Shown one piece after another: positions 46,081 through 56,951 of a stretch of 64,000 bases of DNA (positions are counted from its first letter, which is position 1; every line of letters begins with the position of its first letter). Both the position numbers and the translations under genes were made by a program. The DNA lies in assembly GCF_000316625.1 (NCBI RefSeq), contig NC_019676.1:331501-395500 (forward strand). The letters are read 5' to 3'. The DNA is from Nostoc sp. PCC 7107 (GTDB lineage Bacteria; Cyanobacteriota; Cyanobacteriia; Cyanobacteriales; Nostocaceae). The notes under the pieces are model-generated. The model was not told the DNA's origin, searched no databases, and saw only the letters and a program-made list of their open reading frames with translations.

Positions 46081-47198
46081 TAATTCATGAATATCTCTCC
46101 TGCTTTGACAAACAGAATTTGAGAAGAATTTAACCACTGAGCATCAAAAGAACTCAAGTGAGTTGTGGTAATTAAAGTTTGAAAACGGTCTTGAATCGCA
46201 TCAAGCAATTGATTTTGACGATATGGATCTAATTCAGCCAGGACATCATCAAGCAACAACAGTGGCGGCTCTTTAACCACTTCTTCAATTAGCTGTAATT
46301 CTGCGAGTTTTAAGGCTAAGACTAAGGTACGTTGCTGACCCTGAGAACCATATTGCCGAGCAGGCGTTTGATTAATAGTCAATTCTACTTCGTCACGATG
46401 AGGGCCGACAAGGGTAGTACCTCGGTAGAGTTCGGCCACAGCGCGGTGCTGAATTTTTTGTAAAAAAGCTTGCTGGACTTCTTCTGGTTGGTTCTGCGCC
46501 AAAGGAATGTTAGGTGAATATTTAATTTCTAAGACTTCGGTACTGCCACTAATGCTGGCGTGCCAAGCCGCTGCAATAGGAGCTAATCTTTGGATAGCCC
46601 GATCGCGTCTTCTAATTACTCTTGTGCCTGTAGTTGCTAACTGTGCATCCCAAAGGGCGAGTTCTGAGTGTTGAGTGCTGATAGCTGAGTCTTGGTTTTT
46701 TTTTAAAAAGGCGTTGCGTTGGCGTAATACTTGGTTGTACTGGTGCAAAATATGAGCATAAACTGGTTCGAGTTGAATTAATAGAGTGTCCAACCAGTTG
46801 CGCCGGATTTCTGGACTTCCACGCACCAATTCTAAATCTAAACTGGAAAACTGCACGGCGTTGAGAACACCCAAAAAATCCATTTGTCGCCGCACAATCT
46901 CGCCATTAATTGCCACACTGCGGCGACCATTACGGCGGAGAGTTAAATTTAAATCACTACTACCTGTATCTCGTTCCAGGCTGGCATTGATTTGGGCGAA
47001 GTCTGTCCCATCTTTAATTAAATCGCGATCGCGTGCCATACGGTGCGATCGCAATGTGGCTAATAACTCTACTGCTTCCAACAAATTCGACTTACCCTGA
47101 GCGTTATTTCCTACCAAAATCGTTTTGGCAGCATTGAACTCAACCCTTTGCTCTTGGTAATTCCGAAATTGTCTTAGATGTAAAGTTTTGAGATACAT
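46080..47198 (-). CDS. recF: DNA replication and repair protein RecF
   Basis: 372-residue SMC-like ATPase that loads RecA at gaps. Walker A is LVGNNAQGKSNLLEAVELLA; the signature motif is YGSQGQQRTLVLALKLAELQ; Walker B is PLLLLDDVLAELD. N-terminal MYLKTLHLRQFRNYQ is typical. Residues about 168-180 (KNQDSAISTQHSELA) are a short insertion in the helical arm coded by a CTCAGCA-type repeat word; homologues have a shorter loop here. The rest is intact, so function is probably retained. Confidence 0.95.
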   Translation of the reverse strand: MYLKTLHLRQFRNYQEQRVEFNAAKTILVGNNAQGKSNLLEAVELLATLRSHRMARDRDLIKDGTDFAQINASLERDTGSSDLNLTLRRNGRRSVAINGEIVRRQMDFLGVLNAVQFSSLDLELVRGSPEIRRNWLDTLLIQLEPVYAHILHQYNQVLRQRNAFLKKNQDSAISTQHSELALWDAQLATTGTRVIRRRDRAIQRLAPIAAAWHASISGSTEVLEIKYSPNIPLAQNQPEEVQQAFLQKIQHRAVAELYRGTTLVGPHRDEVELTINQTPARQYGSQGQQRTLVLALKLAELQLIEEVVKEPPLLLLDDVLAELDPYRQNQLLDAIQDRFQTLITTTHLSSFDAQWLNSSQILFVKAGEIFMN

Positions 47199-47208
47199 AG
47201 TTTAAGTA

Positions 47209-47234
47209 AAAAGGCAAAAGGCAAAAGGCAAAAA
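47209..47234. repeat. AAAAGGC tandem heptamer repeat
   Basis: Three and a half copies of AAAAGGC just upstream of recF. Heptamer tandem repeats of this kind are typical of Nostoc/Anabaena chromosomes. A TTTTTAC-type run faces it at 47276-47308. Confidence 0.65.
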
Positions 47235-47308
47235 CAAAGATTCTTGAAGCAAGGCTGAAGTTATAAACTATCTTCTCTTTTTACTTTTTACTTTTACCTT
47301 TTTACTTA

Positions 47309-50170
47309 TTAAACAGTTCTCTTGCCCATTAAACGGAAGAAGATTTTCTCACCTTCAATCCAGACAAACATTAAGGCGCTGAAACCAATACAAATTGCCA
47401 ACTCTTCGGGAGGTAGCCAGTGAGTGCCGAAGAAGTCGCGCAGGGGTGGAACGTAAACAAGCATGAGTTGTAAAATTGTTGTCACCACAACCGCACCCAG
47501 CACGAAAGGATTAGATACAGGATTCATCTCAATGGTAAGTTGGTTATTAGAACGAATAGCGATCGCGTGACCCATCTGGGCAATACACAAGGATGTAAAT
47601 ACCATTGTTTTCCAACGTTCTGGGTCGAGTCCATTCCCTGTGACTGTGTGAGTATGATGATATGCCCACTCCATGAGAATGATCGTAATAATCGCAAACA
47701 CAATTCCGATGCGAATCATGTAGGAACCCAAACCCCTAGCAAAAATGCTTTCGCGGGGACTGAAGGGGGGACGCTGCATCACATCTGGCTCTGGTGGTTC
47801 GACAGCTAAAGCCAAGGCTGGTAAACCGTCTGTGACCAAGTTCATCCAGAGAATTTGCAAGGGTGTGAGGGGAACACCACCTAAACCTAAGATTGGTGCG
47901 GCGGCAATAGTTAAAACTTCGCCGATGTTACTACCCAAGATGTATTTAATAAAGCGGCGAATATTGGTGTAAACCACTCTACCTTCTTTAGTTGCCGCCA
48001 CGATGGTGGCAAAGTTGTCATCTAGAAGCACCATATCACTGGCTTCTTTACTCACATCTGTACCAGTAATGCCCATTGCAATCCCGATATCTGCTTGTTT
48101 TAAGGCGGGGGCATCATTCACACCATCACCAGTCATGGCGACAAATCTACCCCGGCGTTGCAATGCTTGGACAATTCGTAGTTTGTGTTCTGGGGCTACT
48201 CTGGCATAGATGCTTACTAAGTCAACTTGTTGCTCTAGTTCCTGGTCGCTCATACGTTGCAATTCTTGACCAGTTAGCACTCTGTCGCTTTCTTGAGCAA
48301 TGCCCAAATCGATCGCAATGGCGCGGGCTGTCAACTGATGGTCGCCTGTAATCATTACTGGGCGAATTCCGGCTTGGCGACATTCTGCCACGGCTGCTCT
48401 CACTTCTGGTCTGGGTGCATCCAGCATTCCGACTAACCCCAGCCAAATCAAGCTGTTCTCCGATGCTTCATCTGAGCCTTCTAAGGGGACTTCTGTCAGG
48501 GGTTTGCAAGCAAAACCCAAAACTCGCAAGCCTTTGCTGGCCATTTGGTCATTTGCTGCCAGAATGTTGCTACGTTGTTCTTCTGTTAAAGGTGCTGAGT
48601 TTGTACCTAAACGAATTTCCGTGCAACGAGCCAAAATTAATTCTGGGGAACCTTTGGTAAACATCAGGTAAGGTTCAGAGTTGATAAAACCGGAAATTGC
48701 CGGATCTACACCTGTTAGCGATGGTTCTCCAGTAGCGACTTCTTCTACCTGAGTAATCACACTCATCCGTTTGCGTTCTGAGGTAAACGGAAATTCGCTC
48801 ACACGAGGTAACTTACTGTTCCACTGGTCTTTCTCAATGCCAGCCTTACCCGCTAGTGTGATTAATGCGCCTTCGGTGGGGTCGCCTAAAATTGCCCATT
48901 CCCCTTGTTCTTTTTGCAATACCGAATCATTACAAACGGCACAAGCGACGAGTAAAGCGGGAATTTCGGGGTAATCTTCCACAGGGATTTTTTGACTATC
49001 TAATTGAAAATCCCCAACAGGCGCGTAACCTTCTCCTGTTACCCGAAAAGTTTTGTGGTTGGTAAAAATCGATTGCACCACCATTTTGTTCTGTGTCAGG
49101 GTGCCTGTTTTATCAGAACAAATTGTTGTGACAGAACCCAAAGTTTCTACTGCTGGCAGTTTGCGAATCAAGGCATTGCGGCGTACCATCCGCTGGGTTC
49201 CTAATGCCAAGGTAACAGTAATAACGGCTGGTAAACCTTCTGGAACTACTGCCACCGCCATACTTAAAGAAACTTCTAAAAGGTCTTGTAAGTTACTAAA
49301 ACCTCTGGACTGGATGATACCACCAATGACAACGATCGCTACTAAAATCAAGGAACCAGAAACTAGAACGTTACCCAGTTGCGTCATCCGTTGTTGCAAA
49401 GGTGTCGGTTCACTCTCCACCGATTGCAACATGGTGGCAATTTTACCTAGTTCTGTGGTCATTCCTGTGTTTGTCACCAGAACTTTACCGCGTCCTTGGA
49501 CAACTTCAGTGCCTTGAAAAACTAAGTTCAGGCGATCGCCTAAAGATGTATCTTCGGGTAGTTGGAGAATTGCTTGTTTATTGACAGCTTCTGCTTCCCC
49601 TGTCAGTGCTGATTCTCGCACTTGTAAACTGGACTGTTCGATTAAGCGTCCATCTGCGGCTATCTGCACTCCCGCTTCCAGCAACATGACATCCCCTGGA
49701 ACGATTTCTTTCGCTGCGACATCCAATAGTTTTCTGTCGCGGATGACTCGCACTAAGGGAGAAGCCATTTGTTTAAGCGCGGCTAAAGCTTTTTCGGCAC
49801 GGCTTTCTTGCACATAACCAAGGATGCCATTGAGAACCACAATTGCCATAATTGCAACTGTATCTTTGAATGGCACTTCTCCTGGTTTTAATGCGCCAGC
49901 TTGCCATGCGGTAAAATCCAAGAACCCTGAGATTAAAGCCACAGCAATCAGCATCAACAACATAATGTTCTTGAACTGATCGAGCAAAATTTCCCAAGCA
50001 CTGCGGCCACCATGTTCTTCTAATTCGTTGGGGCCGTATTTTTGCAACCGTTGTTCAACTTCTTGGGGTGTTAAGCCACTGTCTGCCTTACTATCAAGCA
50101 GGCCTAGAGCTTTATCAACTTCCAAAGTATGCCAAATTGGGGTACTTTCAGGCAGAGAATTAGCAGACAT
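47309..50170 (-). CDS. Calcium-type P-type ATPase (PacL-like)
   Basis: 953 residues. Cation ATPase N-domain ([20 protein letters not shown]), actuator loop [13 protein letters not shown] (TGEA in place of the more common TGES), phosphorylation motif [14 protein letters not shown] with Asp near 353, [11 protein letters not shown] in the nucleotide domain, and hinge [20 protein letters not shown]. Membrane motif [19 protein letters not shown] with a PEGL core marks type II (Ca2+/SERCA-like) pumps, and C-terminal helices carry the [18 protein letters not shown] signature. Exports Ca2+ or a related ion across the plasma membrane. Monocistronic. Confidence 0.93.
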   Translation of the reverse strand: MSANSLPESTPIWHTLEVDKALGLLDSKADSGLTPQEVEQRLQKYGPNELEEHGGRSAWEILLDQFKNIMLLMLIAVALISGFLDFTAWQAGALKPGEVPFKDTVAIMAIVVLNGILGYVQESRAEKALAALKQMASPLVRVIRDRKLLDVAAKEIVPGDVMLLEAGVQIAADGRLIEQSSLQVRESALTGEAEAVNKQAILQLPEDTSLGDRLNLVFQGTEVVQGRGKVLVTNTGMTTELGKIATMLQSVESEPTPLQQRMTQLGNVLVSGSLILVAIVVIGGIIQSRGFSNLQDLLEVSLSMAVAVVPEGLPAVITVTLALGTQRMVRRNALIRKLPAVETLGSVTTICSDKTGTLTQNKMVVQSIFTNHKTFRVTGEGYAPVGDFQLDSQKIPVEDYPEIPALLVACAVCNDSVLQKEQGEWAILGDPTEGALITLAGKAGIEKDQWNSKLPRVSEFPFTSERKRMSVITQVEEVATGEPSLTGVDPAISGFINSEPYLMFTKGSPELILARCTEIRLGTNSAPLTEEQRSNILAANDQMASKGLRVLGFACKPLTEVPLEGSDEASENSLIWLGLVGMLDAPRPEVRAAVAECRQAGIRPVMITGDHQLTARAIAIDLGIAQESDRVLTGQELQRMSDQELEQQVDLVSIYARVAPEHKLRIVQALQRRGRFVAMTGDGVNDAPALKQADIGIAMGITGTDVSKEASDMVLLDDNFATIVAATKEGRVVYTNIRRFIKYILGSNIGEVLTIAAAPILGLGGVPLTPLQILWMNLVTDGLPALALAVEPPEPDVMQRPPFSPRESIFARGLGSYMIRIGIVFAIITIILMEWAYHHTHTVTGNGLDPERWKTMVFTSLCIAQMGHAIAIRSNNQLTIEMNPVSNPFVLGAVVVTTILQLMLVYVPPLRDFFGTHWLPPEELAICIGFSALMFVWIEGEKIFFRLMGKRTV

Positions 50171-50494
50171 TGTGTAGGTTACAGAAAAAGGTTACAAAAT
50201 TCGATCATAATTTAGTGATGGCGATAAAACCATCCACTAAAGTTACATTAGGTTATTACTAACTTGTACAAGTTTAAATGTGTTTCCTGACATTTGCTAA
50301 CTTTTTTTAAGTTAGGATGTTGTGTATTTTTATGTAATTGATACTAATTCTAAGAATTTTTGATTAAAAATCGTCCCCAAAAAAACTTGCGTTTCCGTCT
50401 AGAGGCTATAGCAAAATATATGCTAGGCGTGCTAAACCGGGGAATATATATGCTTAATATAAATTTTGCACTCCCTCATTAGACTGCAAGCCAG
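50171..50494. other. 324-bp divergent intergenic region
   Basis: Separates the ATPase from the divergently transcribed transglutaminase-like gene, so it should contain both promoters. No motif strong enough to name. Confidence 0.4.
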
Positions 50495-52129
50495 ATGTTT
50501 GGGCAAAGGACAATTCGACCGCTTACTGCTGCCTCCCTATGTGGCATTGCTTTTATTCAAGATAGACTGATTGCGATTGACAGTACAAAAGGGCATCTAC
50601 TAGAGATTGATCCTGAGTCTGACAACAGCAAAATTATCAATCCGCACCAGGTGAAAGAATTTGATGATGTCACCGGGTTAGCAGTTTGGGAAGATACCCT
50701 CTGGGTAACTCGTGGTAATAGTGTTTATTTATCGAAGTTGGGATCTTTAGGGCTAGAACATTTTGCGACCTTACCCTATACCGCTAATGGTGCGGCTGTT
50801 TGGGACTCAACAGTTTATATTAGCTGCCAAAAGCTAGGTTACATTTTGATTTTTGACCGTAATACCCGCAAAGAAATTACCAAATTTTATGCGCCTGGAG
50901 TTGGTGTAGAAAATTTGGCAGTGACTCAAGAAACTTTGTGGATTTGCGATTGCACTGAACAAACAGTTTACTCGATGGATCGGGCGACGGGTGAGCTAAA
51001 TTTTAGTGTGCTGACACCGTTTGATTCACCTACAGGGATCGCCGTACATCACGATGGTGAGACAGGTAAGGAAACCCTTTACGTTGCTTATGCTTCTGAG
51101 GAGCCTTATATCCGGGATAATCCCAATGCTGACCCAAATCATGAGTTAACTTACCGCGATCGGACTTTCATTCACCCGCTGTATTACTATTACAACCCAG
51201 ATAAGCGCTACGCTCTTTCTAATGGCTATCTCATTGAAATGTCTTATGCCGAAGAAATTGCACCCTTAGAAGAGGTGTATCTCCCAGATGTCGAATGGCG
51301 CATTGCGTTACCTTCAGAAACTGAACGCCAAACACTTAAACACATCGAACCTATTGGTGTTCCTTTTACAGAAGAAGTAATTGACGGGCAACGGGTTGCA
51401 GTGTTTAAATTTGAGGCGTTAGCTCCTGGTGAACGGCACGTATTTGGCTGGAAGGCATTGTTAGAAGTACGGGGGATTAAGTATCGAATTACGCCTAAAG
51501 ATGTGGAGGACTTGCCAGAACTTTCCGCAGAATTTCAAAGTCGTTACCTAGTAGATGACGACGATTTGGCAATGGATACTTCTATTGTCCGCAATGCAGC
51601 CCGTGATGCCATTGGCTCTGAAACCAACTTGCTGCGGAAAATGTATAGTATCCGTAACTATGTTTACGATGAGTTGTCTTACGGCATTAAACCCTACATT
51701 GACACCCCAGATATAGTTTTAGAACGAGGAGTTGGTTCTTGTGGTGAGTATGTGGGTGTTTTACTGGCTTTGTGCCGCATAAATGGTATACCCTGTCGTA
51801 CAGTTGGCAGATACAAATGCCCCCCATATAGCGAACATCAAGGAGTACCATTACAACCAGATTTTAATCATGTTTGGTTGGAGTTTTACATCCCTAATTT
51901 TGGTTGGTTGCCAATGGAATCAAATCCTGATGATTTGGGGTATGGTGGCCCTTATCCGACTCGCTTTTTTATGGGCTTGTGTTGGTATCATATTGAAATT
52001 GGCAAGGGTATCACTTTTGAAAGTTTAAGTAGTCAAGGCAATAGACTAACAAAAGAAGATATCCCTATAGGTGATTTAGCAATTAATCATATTCGCTTTA
52101 CGATTCTTAAAGAATTACCACCTTTTTAA
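50495..52129 (+). CDS. Transglutaminase-like cysteine hydrolase domain protein
   Basis: 544 residues. The first 270 residues are beta-propeller-like, with repeats such as VTGLAVWEDTLWVTRGNS and NLAVTQETLWICDCTEQT. The C-terminal part is a transglutaminase-like domain with the triad Cys near 416 (VGSCGEYVGVLLALCRINGI), His near 458 (PDFNHVWLEFYIP) and Asp near 478 (WLPMESNPDD). No signal peptide, so probably cytoplasmic. Likely acts as a protease or amidase rather than a crosslinker; substrate unknown. A hairpin follows the stop by about 20 bp. Confidence 0.85.
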   Translation: MFGQRTIRPLTAASLCGIAFIQDRLIAIDSTKGHLLEIDPESDNSKIINPHQVKEFDDVTGLAVWEDTLWVTRGNSVYLSKLGSLGLEHFATLPYTANGAAVWDSTVYISCQKLGYILIFDRNTRKEITKFYAPGVGVENLAVTQETLWICDCTEQTVYSMDRATGELNFSVLTPFDSPTGIAVHHDGETGKETLYVAYASEEPYIRDNPNADPNHELTYRDRTFIHPLYYYYNPDKRYALSNGYLIEMSYAEEIAPLEEVYLPDVEWRIALPSETERQTLKHIEPIGVPFTEEVIDGQRVAVFKFEALAPGERHVFGWKALLEVRGIKYRITPKDVEDLPELSAEFQSRYLVDDDDLAMDTSIVRNAARDAIGSETNLLRKMYSIRNYVYDELSYGIKPYIDTPDIVLERGVGSCGEYVGVLLALCRINGIPCRTVGRYKCPPYSEHQGVPLQPDFNHVWLEFYIPNFGWLPMESNPDDLGYGGPYPTRFFMGLCWYHIEIGKGITFESLSSQGNRLTKEDIPIGDLAINHIRFTILKELPPF

Positions 52130-52146
52130 TTTTTACCTCGTTAGTT

Positions 52147-52187
52147 GGGTCATATCCTCCAAATGTTTCATTGGAGAATTTTGACCC
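52147..52187 (+). terminator. Hairpin downstream of the transglutaminase-like gene
   Basis: GGGTCA/TGACCC outer pairs and CTCCAAATG/CATTGGAG inner pairs form a stem 18 bp after the stop. No T-tract, so an imperfect terminator or a 3'-end structure. Confidence 0.45.
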
Positions 52188-52628
52188 TCTAATATCAAGT
52201 TAAGGAGCAAAAATCTAGCTTGATAGCAATATCTAGTTCGGAAATTAAGCCACATTAACTATAGAACTCATATTTGATTTTTCAAAAATCAGTACATCTC
52301 TTATCTGCTTTCTTTGCAGTTCTCTGTTTCCTGTCATTTAACCAGAGTACTCTAGTCAGCGTATGGAGATGGTTCTGTAGTCAACCTACACAGCAGAACC
52401 CGTATACACCCCCAAGACAGCTTTTCATAATTAGGATAGTCTTCCTGTATATAGTTAATTTTCCAGCTTTTTTAAAGCTGAAGTTGTGAAGCAATCATCA
52501 GGCTGATATTTACTGTCCTGACGCTAAGTAAAAATATTAGTAAACAGAAAGATGAGATTTCTTAAGTTTGCATAAACGAAATCTTCTCTTATAATTCATA
52601 AACTCAATTTAAAAGCGGTAATGATCAA
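52188..52628. other. 440-bp gene-free stretch
   Basis: AT-rich. A 71-codon frame at 52274-52489 is hydrophobic by chance of T-rich codons and has no start signal. Nothing else supported. Confidence 0.35.
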
Positions 52629-54008
52629 GTGAATGATTGGATGAATCGTAAATCTCAAAAAATTCCCAAACCACAGGTTGCTAGTAATATTGTAGTCTCC
52701 AGCCATCAAGCTTATGTACCTTCCTACTTGACACAAAATTCTCAGCAATTTAATGCTGAAGAAAAGCAAATATATCAACATTTGCTGCATTTGGTGCAAG
52801 TTAAATCTCCCCATGAGATGATTGAGCGCTGTCGGGCTTTATTTATTGAAGGTGCAGATTATCCTGAACCAGAAATATTATTAATATTAGATAAAATTAC
52901 AGTATGTAAAACTGCTGTGCATGAGTTTAAATTTTTTATAAACCGTTGCTGTCATATTTTAATTAATCGCTGGCACATGCAGCCGCAATTGCATTATGCA
53001 ATTCCAGAATTAGTAAAATTATTTGAGTTATCACCTACCAGATCGAGAACCACGAGTTTTCGTTATCGCAATATTAGACGCTTGCGTGAATTAATCCAGA
53101 TGTTTCTCGTTAGTGAACAGTATTTAATTTTACGCAGATTTGTACAGGTAATAACGAAAACAACTGAGGAAAATATTAATCATGTACCTCAGCCTTTAAT
53201 TAGTTTAATTCGTCGTTATCCTTATTTATATGAACATTGTTTAATCAGTGATGATTCTACCTTTGAACACCAGTGGCGGGTTAAACAAATACAAGCACAG
53301 GTGCAAAAACAATTTGAAGTTGATTTATCGCAATATGTTACGTATCAAGTGCGCCGCACTCAGCTAATCAAAAAAGTATCAGTAGATCAAGCAGATAGGA
53401 TTTTACGTCCTGTCAACAATCCTACATTATTAAGCGATCGCCAACTGCATGATACTCTACAACATTTTATTGGTAAGGTCGAAGGTAATTATACATACCA
53501 AGAATTAGCACAAAAATTCTTACATTCTAGTCAACAGGTAAATTGTTTTCGTGACTTTAAAGATAATTTATATGAATATCTTATATCTTCGATTACTGGA
53601 GTTTCAGGAAAACGGCAGTTGCAACAAAAGTTATACACACAGTTAAAAAAAACATTGCCACAAGCTGATCAGCAAAAACTTGATGAATTTTTAATCATAA
53701 GAGCCTGTAATCAGTTATTGAATTTTTTAATTGTTGAAAGTCATTTATCGATACAACATTTTAATTTTATCGACTTAATTACTAATCAAGGTACTATAGT
53801 TACTACTGGATTATTGCTAAAAATTTTGTTAATTTGCCCTAAAGCTAAATCATATCTGGAGAAGCGATTAACAACTTTATTTCATCATTATGAATTTTCA
53901 AATACTAGGGATATCATGTGGCTAGTCCAAGTTTTAGAACAAGTTAATATTGCTATGATTCTTTATTTCGGCAATATTGATATATCTTATTTTAAAGAGA
54001 TTGGTTGA
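52629..54008 (+). CDS. Hypothetical protein, helical
   Basis: 459 residues from GTG 52629, or 455 from ATG 52641. Rich in Leu, Gln, Ile and His, largely alpha-helical, with no signal peptide and no membrane helix of normal length. Blocks such as HLVQVKSPHEMIERCRALFI, ELVKLFELSPTRSRTTSFRY and CRDFKDNLYEYLI-type helices suggest an alpha-solenoid. I do not recognise the family. Its stop is 3 bp before that of the convergent nuclease gene. Codon use is more AT-rich than the neighbours. Confidence 0.7.
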   Translation: MNDWMNRKSQKIPKPQVASNIVVSSHQAYVPSYLTQNSQQFNAEEKQIYQHLLHLVQVKSPHEMIERCRALFIEGADYPEPEILLILDKITVCKTAVHEFKFFINRCCHILINRWHMQPQLHYAIPELVKLFELSPTRSRTTSFRYRNIRRLRELIQMFLVSEQYLILRRFVQVITKTTEENINHVPQPLISLIRRYPYLYEHCLISDDSTFEHQWRVKQIQAQVQKQFEVDLSQYVTYQVRRTQLIKKVSVDQADRILRPVNNPTLLSDRQLHDTLQHFIGKVEGNYTYQELAQKFLHSSQQVNCFRDFKDNLYEYLISSITGVSGKRQLQQKLYTQLKKTLPQADQQKLDEFLIIRACNQLLNFLIVESHLSIQHFNFIDLITNQGTIVTTGLLLKILLICPKAKSYLEKRLTTLFHHYEFSNTRDIMWLVQVLEQVNIAMILYFGNIDISYFKEIG

Positions 54009-54011
54009 TTC

Positions 54012-54860
54012 TTAAACTGGGATAATTGTGTGAGAAGAAGTTGTGACATTGGCAAATTCACAAATAGAATTAAAGGGACAAAAACGACAGTGATAACCAG
54101 GGTTGGGTGGGAAAATCTGACTAAAATTACTATTTTCTTTCTGATATTTGTGTAAGTCGTCTTGATGTTTATGAGCAATATTAGCTAACTCATCTTTTAA
54201 ATTTTCAAATTCGTGGTTAGTAATTTTAATTAAGTCAGATTTTTTACCCAGTTCTAAATTATAAAATGAGGCGACTGCTTGTCTACCGGGATAAAGATAA
54301 CGGGCAGCTAGTAGATAAACTAGTGCTTGTCTTTGGTCAAAGGCAGATTTGCCAGTTTTGAAATCTAAAATATGTAAAGTGCGATCGCCATCAATAAAAA
54401 TGCAGTCCATAGCTGCATATAAGCGGAAATAAGAATCCCCTTGTTCAATTAAAATAGGCTTGGGAAAACCTTCATCACCTGGAGTTAATTGCAGAATATT
54501 TTTTCCCCGCAGCAACGGTGCATCCTGATATTTCTTCAAAATTTGGATGACTCGTTGTTGAACTTGGTAGCTAGTATTGCTGAGTTTTAATAACTGTGCG
54601 ACTTTTTCGACACCATCGGATTTGTTTAACAAATGTCTATTATGATGAAACTCATAAACGCCTTTTTGGGCGAGTATACCAATCCGCTGAGGTGCCGTAG
54701 CCTTTGTTAATAGTGCTTTAACTTCGGGTTCATGTTGACGTGCTTTAATAAACCCACGTCGCATCTGACAATGCCAGCGTTCTTGTCCTATGGCTGGGGC
54801 AATTAAAGACCAAAGGTGATAACTGGCAAAAGGTCGGTCAGGGGTTGACATCGCTAACAA
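54012..54860 (-). CDS. RecB-type PD-(D/E)XK nuclease
   Basis: 282 residues; Met4 at 54851 (MSTPDRPFAS) is the likelier start. The nuclease core is AAMDCIFIDGDRTLHILDFK, where the first Asp and the DFK form the metal site, then QALVYLLAARYLYPG, the helix with the conserved Gln/Tyr. The C-terminal four cysteines (first at the YHCRFCPFNSIC segment) match the iron-sulphur cluster of Cas4/AddB-like members, though only three are obvious here. Role in DNA processing inferred. No CRISPR array or cas gene is nearby. Confidence 0.85.
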   Translation of the reverse strand: MLAMSTPDRPFASYHLWSLIAPAIGQERWHCQMRRGFIKARQHEPEVKALLTKATAPQRIGILAQKGVYEFHHNRHLLNKSDGVEKVAQLLKLSNTSYQVQQRVIQILKKYQDAPLLRGKNILQLTPGDEGFPKPILIEQGDSYFRLYAAMDCIFIDGDRTLHILDFKTGKSAFDQRQALVYLLAARYLYPGRQAVASFYNLELGKKSDLIKITNHEFENLKDELANIAHKHQDDLHKYQKENSNFSQIFPPNPGYHCRFCPFNSICEFANVTTSSHTIIPV

Positions 54861-55001
54861 GCAGTGAGAAGAAATACAGTGGGGAGAAATTTGAGCATTA
54901 ATTTTGGCTGCTCACAACTTCTTTTGATACTTGCGGCTAGGCACGCTTTGCGGGAAGCTTCGTAATAGACTACTGAAGATGGACGGGAGAAATTGGCAAC
55001 A

Positions 55002-56429
55002 ATGAGCGTTACTAGCAATTCCGGTAAAATAAAGTTTGGGACTGACGGATGGAGAGGAATTATCGCCGATGATTTTACTTTCCCCAACGTGCGGAAAGTA
55101 ACTAGAGCAATCGCAAGTTACCTCGAAACAGCCTACACAAAAGACAGACCTGTTCTCATTGCTTACGATACGCGGTTTTTAGCTGATGAGTTTGCTCGTA
55201 CAGCCGCGCAAGTCTTAGCAGACTTGGGTTGGACGGTCAAAATTACTGATCGGGATTGTCCCACACCAGTAATTGCCTTCAACGCCCGTCACTTAAATTC
55301 AGCAGGGGCGTTGATGTTTACAGCCAGCCATAATCCTGCACCATATTGTGGAATTAAATATATCCCCGATTATGCCGGGCCTGCCACTCCAGAAATCACT
55401 GATACTATTGTGGCAAATATTGAAAGTGCTGCGGATGATCTGCCTAGTAACAACCCTAGCGGGTCAATTTCTATTTTTGATCCCAAACCCGATTATTTGC
55501 AATTTATCTACACATTGCTCGATATCGAACGCATTAAAAGCGCCCATTTAAAAGTTAAATATGATGCGCTATATTCCACATCTCGCGGTTATTTAGATGA
55601 AGTTTTGCAACAAAGTGGCGTGGAATTAGAAAGTTTCCACACTTGGCGGGATGTATTATTTGGTGGCGGAATGCCAGAACCCAAAGGGGAACAACTAGAA
55701 GAGTTAGTTGCATCTGTGCGCCGCGACCACGCTGACTTAGGTTTGGCAACAGACGGTGATAGCGATCGCTTTGGTATCGTAGATGAACAAGGCAATGTTC
55801 TCACACCTAACACTGTGCTATTAGTATTAGCAAGGCATTTAATTAAAAACAAAGGTAAAACCGGTGCAATTGTTCGCACTGTAGCGACAACACACTTACT
55901 GGATAATTTTGCAGCTAAACATGGTTTGCCAATTTATGAAACACCCGTAGGCTTTAAATATATTGGTGAAAAAATGCGGGAAACTACCGTGCTGATTGGG
56001 GGTGAAGAATCAGGTGGTTTAAGTATCGTTGGGCATATCCCCGAAAAAGATGGTGTTTTAGCCGATATGCTAGTTGCAGAAGCGATCGCCTACGAAGGTA
56101 AACCCCTCAGTCAACTTGTCAAAGAAGCGATCGCCGAAGCTGACGGCCCCTTGTATAATCATCGTCTGGACTTACACCTCACCGAAGCCCACAAAACCGC
56201 AGTTATCGACTCTTTTACTAAAAATCCGCCCTCAGAAGTTGCGGGTATTAAAGTCAAAGAAACTGGGCGAAAAGATGGGATTAAACTTTACTTAGAAGAT
56301 GGTAGTTGGGTACTTCTGCGTCCTTCAGGAACAGAACCACTGGTGCGCGTTTATATGGAAACCCATAGTCCCGAAAAACTCTCGCAAATCGCCCAAGAAA
56401 TGGAAAGTGTAATTGCTAAGTTAGGATAA
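55002..56429 (+). CDS. Phosphoglucomutase/phosphomannomutase family protein
   Basis: 475 residues from ATG 55002; the TTG at 54993 would add three. Catalytic phosphoserine in TASHNPAPYCGIKY (Ser near 109), Mg-binding loop DGDSDRFGIVDEQG, sugar-binding GGEESGGLSIVGH, and phosphate-binding RPSGTEPLVRVYMET are all complete. The enzyme moves phosphate between C1 and C6 of hexoses, feeding glycogen, sucrose or cell-wall precursors. The family does not distinguish glucose, mannose and glucosamine by sequence alone, so no symbol is given. Convergent or divergent neighbours are unrelated. Confidence 0.92.
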   Translation: MSVTSNSGKIKFGTDGWRGIIADDFTFPNVRKVTRAIASYLETAYTKDRPVLIAYDTRFLADEFARTAAQVLADLGWTVKITDRDCPTPVIAFNARHLNSAGALMFTASHNPAPYCGIKYIPDYAGPATPEITDTIVANIESAADDLPSNNPSGSISIFDPKPDYLQFIYTLLDIERIKSAHLKVKYDALYSTSRGYLDEVLQQSGVELESFHTWRDVLFGGGMPEPKGEQLEELVASVRRDHADLGLATDGDSDRFGIVDEQGNVLTPNTVLLVLARHLIKNKGKTGAIVRTVATTHLLDNFAAKHGLPIYETPVGFKYIGEKMRETTVLIGGEESGGLSIVGHIPEKDGVLADMLVAEAIAYEGKPLSQLVKEAIAEADGPLYNHRLDLHLTEAHKTAVIDSFTKNPPSEVAGIKVKETGRKDGIKLYLEDGSWVLLRPSGTEPLVRVYMETHSPEKLSQIAQEMESVIAKLG

Positions 56430-56504
56430 GAAGTTATACCGTGAATGGAGACAGATGAACATTGATCAATATCTGTGTTCATCTGTTTGAATTTGTTATT
56501 TTTT

Positions 56505-56777
56505 ATGAAGACAATTGCTAATTTGTTAATATCTGTTGTTATGGCTGTTTGGATAATGGCGATCGCAATTCTTTCAGTCCAAAATGCCACACCAGTATCG
56601 TTAAAGTTTTTGAGTTTTCAATCAATTCAAATACCAGTTGGTTTAGTGCTGGCTTTTAGTGCAGCTTTCGGCGTAATTGGAATTGCTGTGTTGCAACCTC
56701 TCTGGGGGCTGGCTGGTTCTGGGGATAATCGCTTGGAAGAGGATGCAGAGTTTTTTGTTGATGATGAGGATTTTTGA
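56505..56777 (+). CDS. LapA-domain (DUF1049) small membrane protein
   Basis: 90 residues from ATG 56505; the upstream in-frame ATG at 56475 adds ten residues of unlikely content. Two membrane helices (LISVVMAVWIMAIAILSVQN and VGLVLAFSAAFGVIGIAVLQ) separated by TPVSLKFLSFQSIQIP fit the LapA/DUF1049 pattern. The tail is strongly acidic (EEDAEFFVDDEDF). In other bacteria LapA works in lipopolysaccharide regulation; its role here is unknown. 75 bp after the phosphohexomutase stop on the same strand. Confidence 0.8.
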   Translation: MKTIANLLISVVMAVWIMAIAILSVQNATPVSLKFLSFQSIQIPVGLVLAFSAAFGVIGIAVLQPLWGLAGSGDNRLEEDAEFFVDDEDF

Positions 56778-56951
56778 GAGATAAATTAACAGTAGATAAA
56801 TTAGGTTGCTTTTATAAGCATTGCAAAAGTCGCTTTTACTTACTCATTTTTGGCAAAATATTCTCCATTAGCTTCAGCAAAATTACCCATCCGGTTATGT
56901 TATGAGGTACTTCATTATAGAGATGCCAGTTAAATAGTTTATAGAACAATT

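Noticed and set aside
52274-52489. 71-codon frame in an AT-rich gap
   Set aside because: No start signal; hydrophobicity reflects base composition.
54012-54860. Cas4 of a CRISPR system
   Set aside because: The nuclease has similar motifs but no array or cas gene is within the window, and the cysteine pattern is incomplete.
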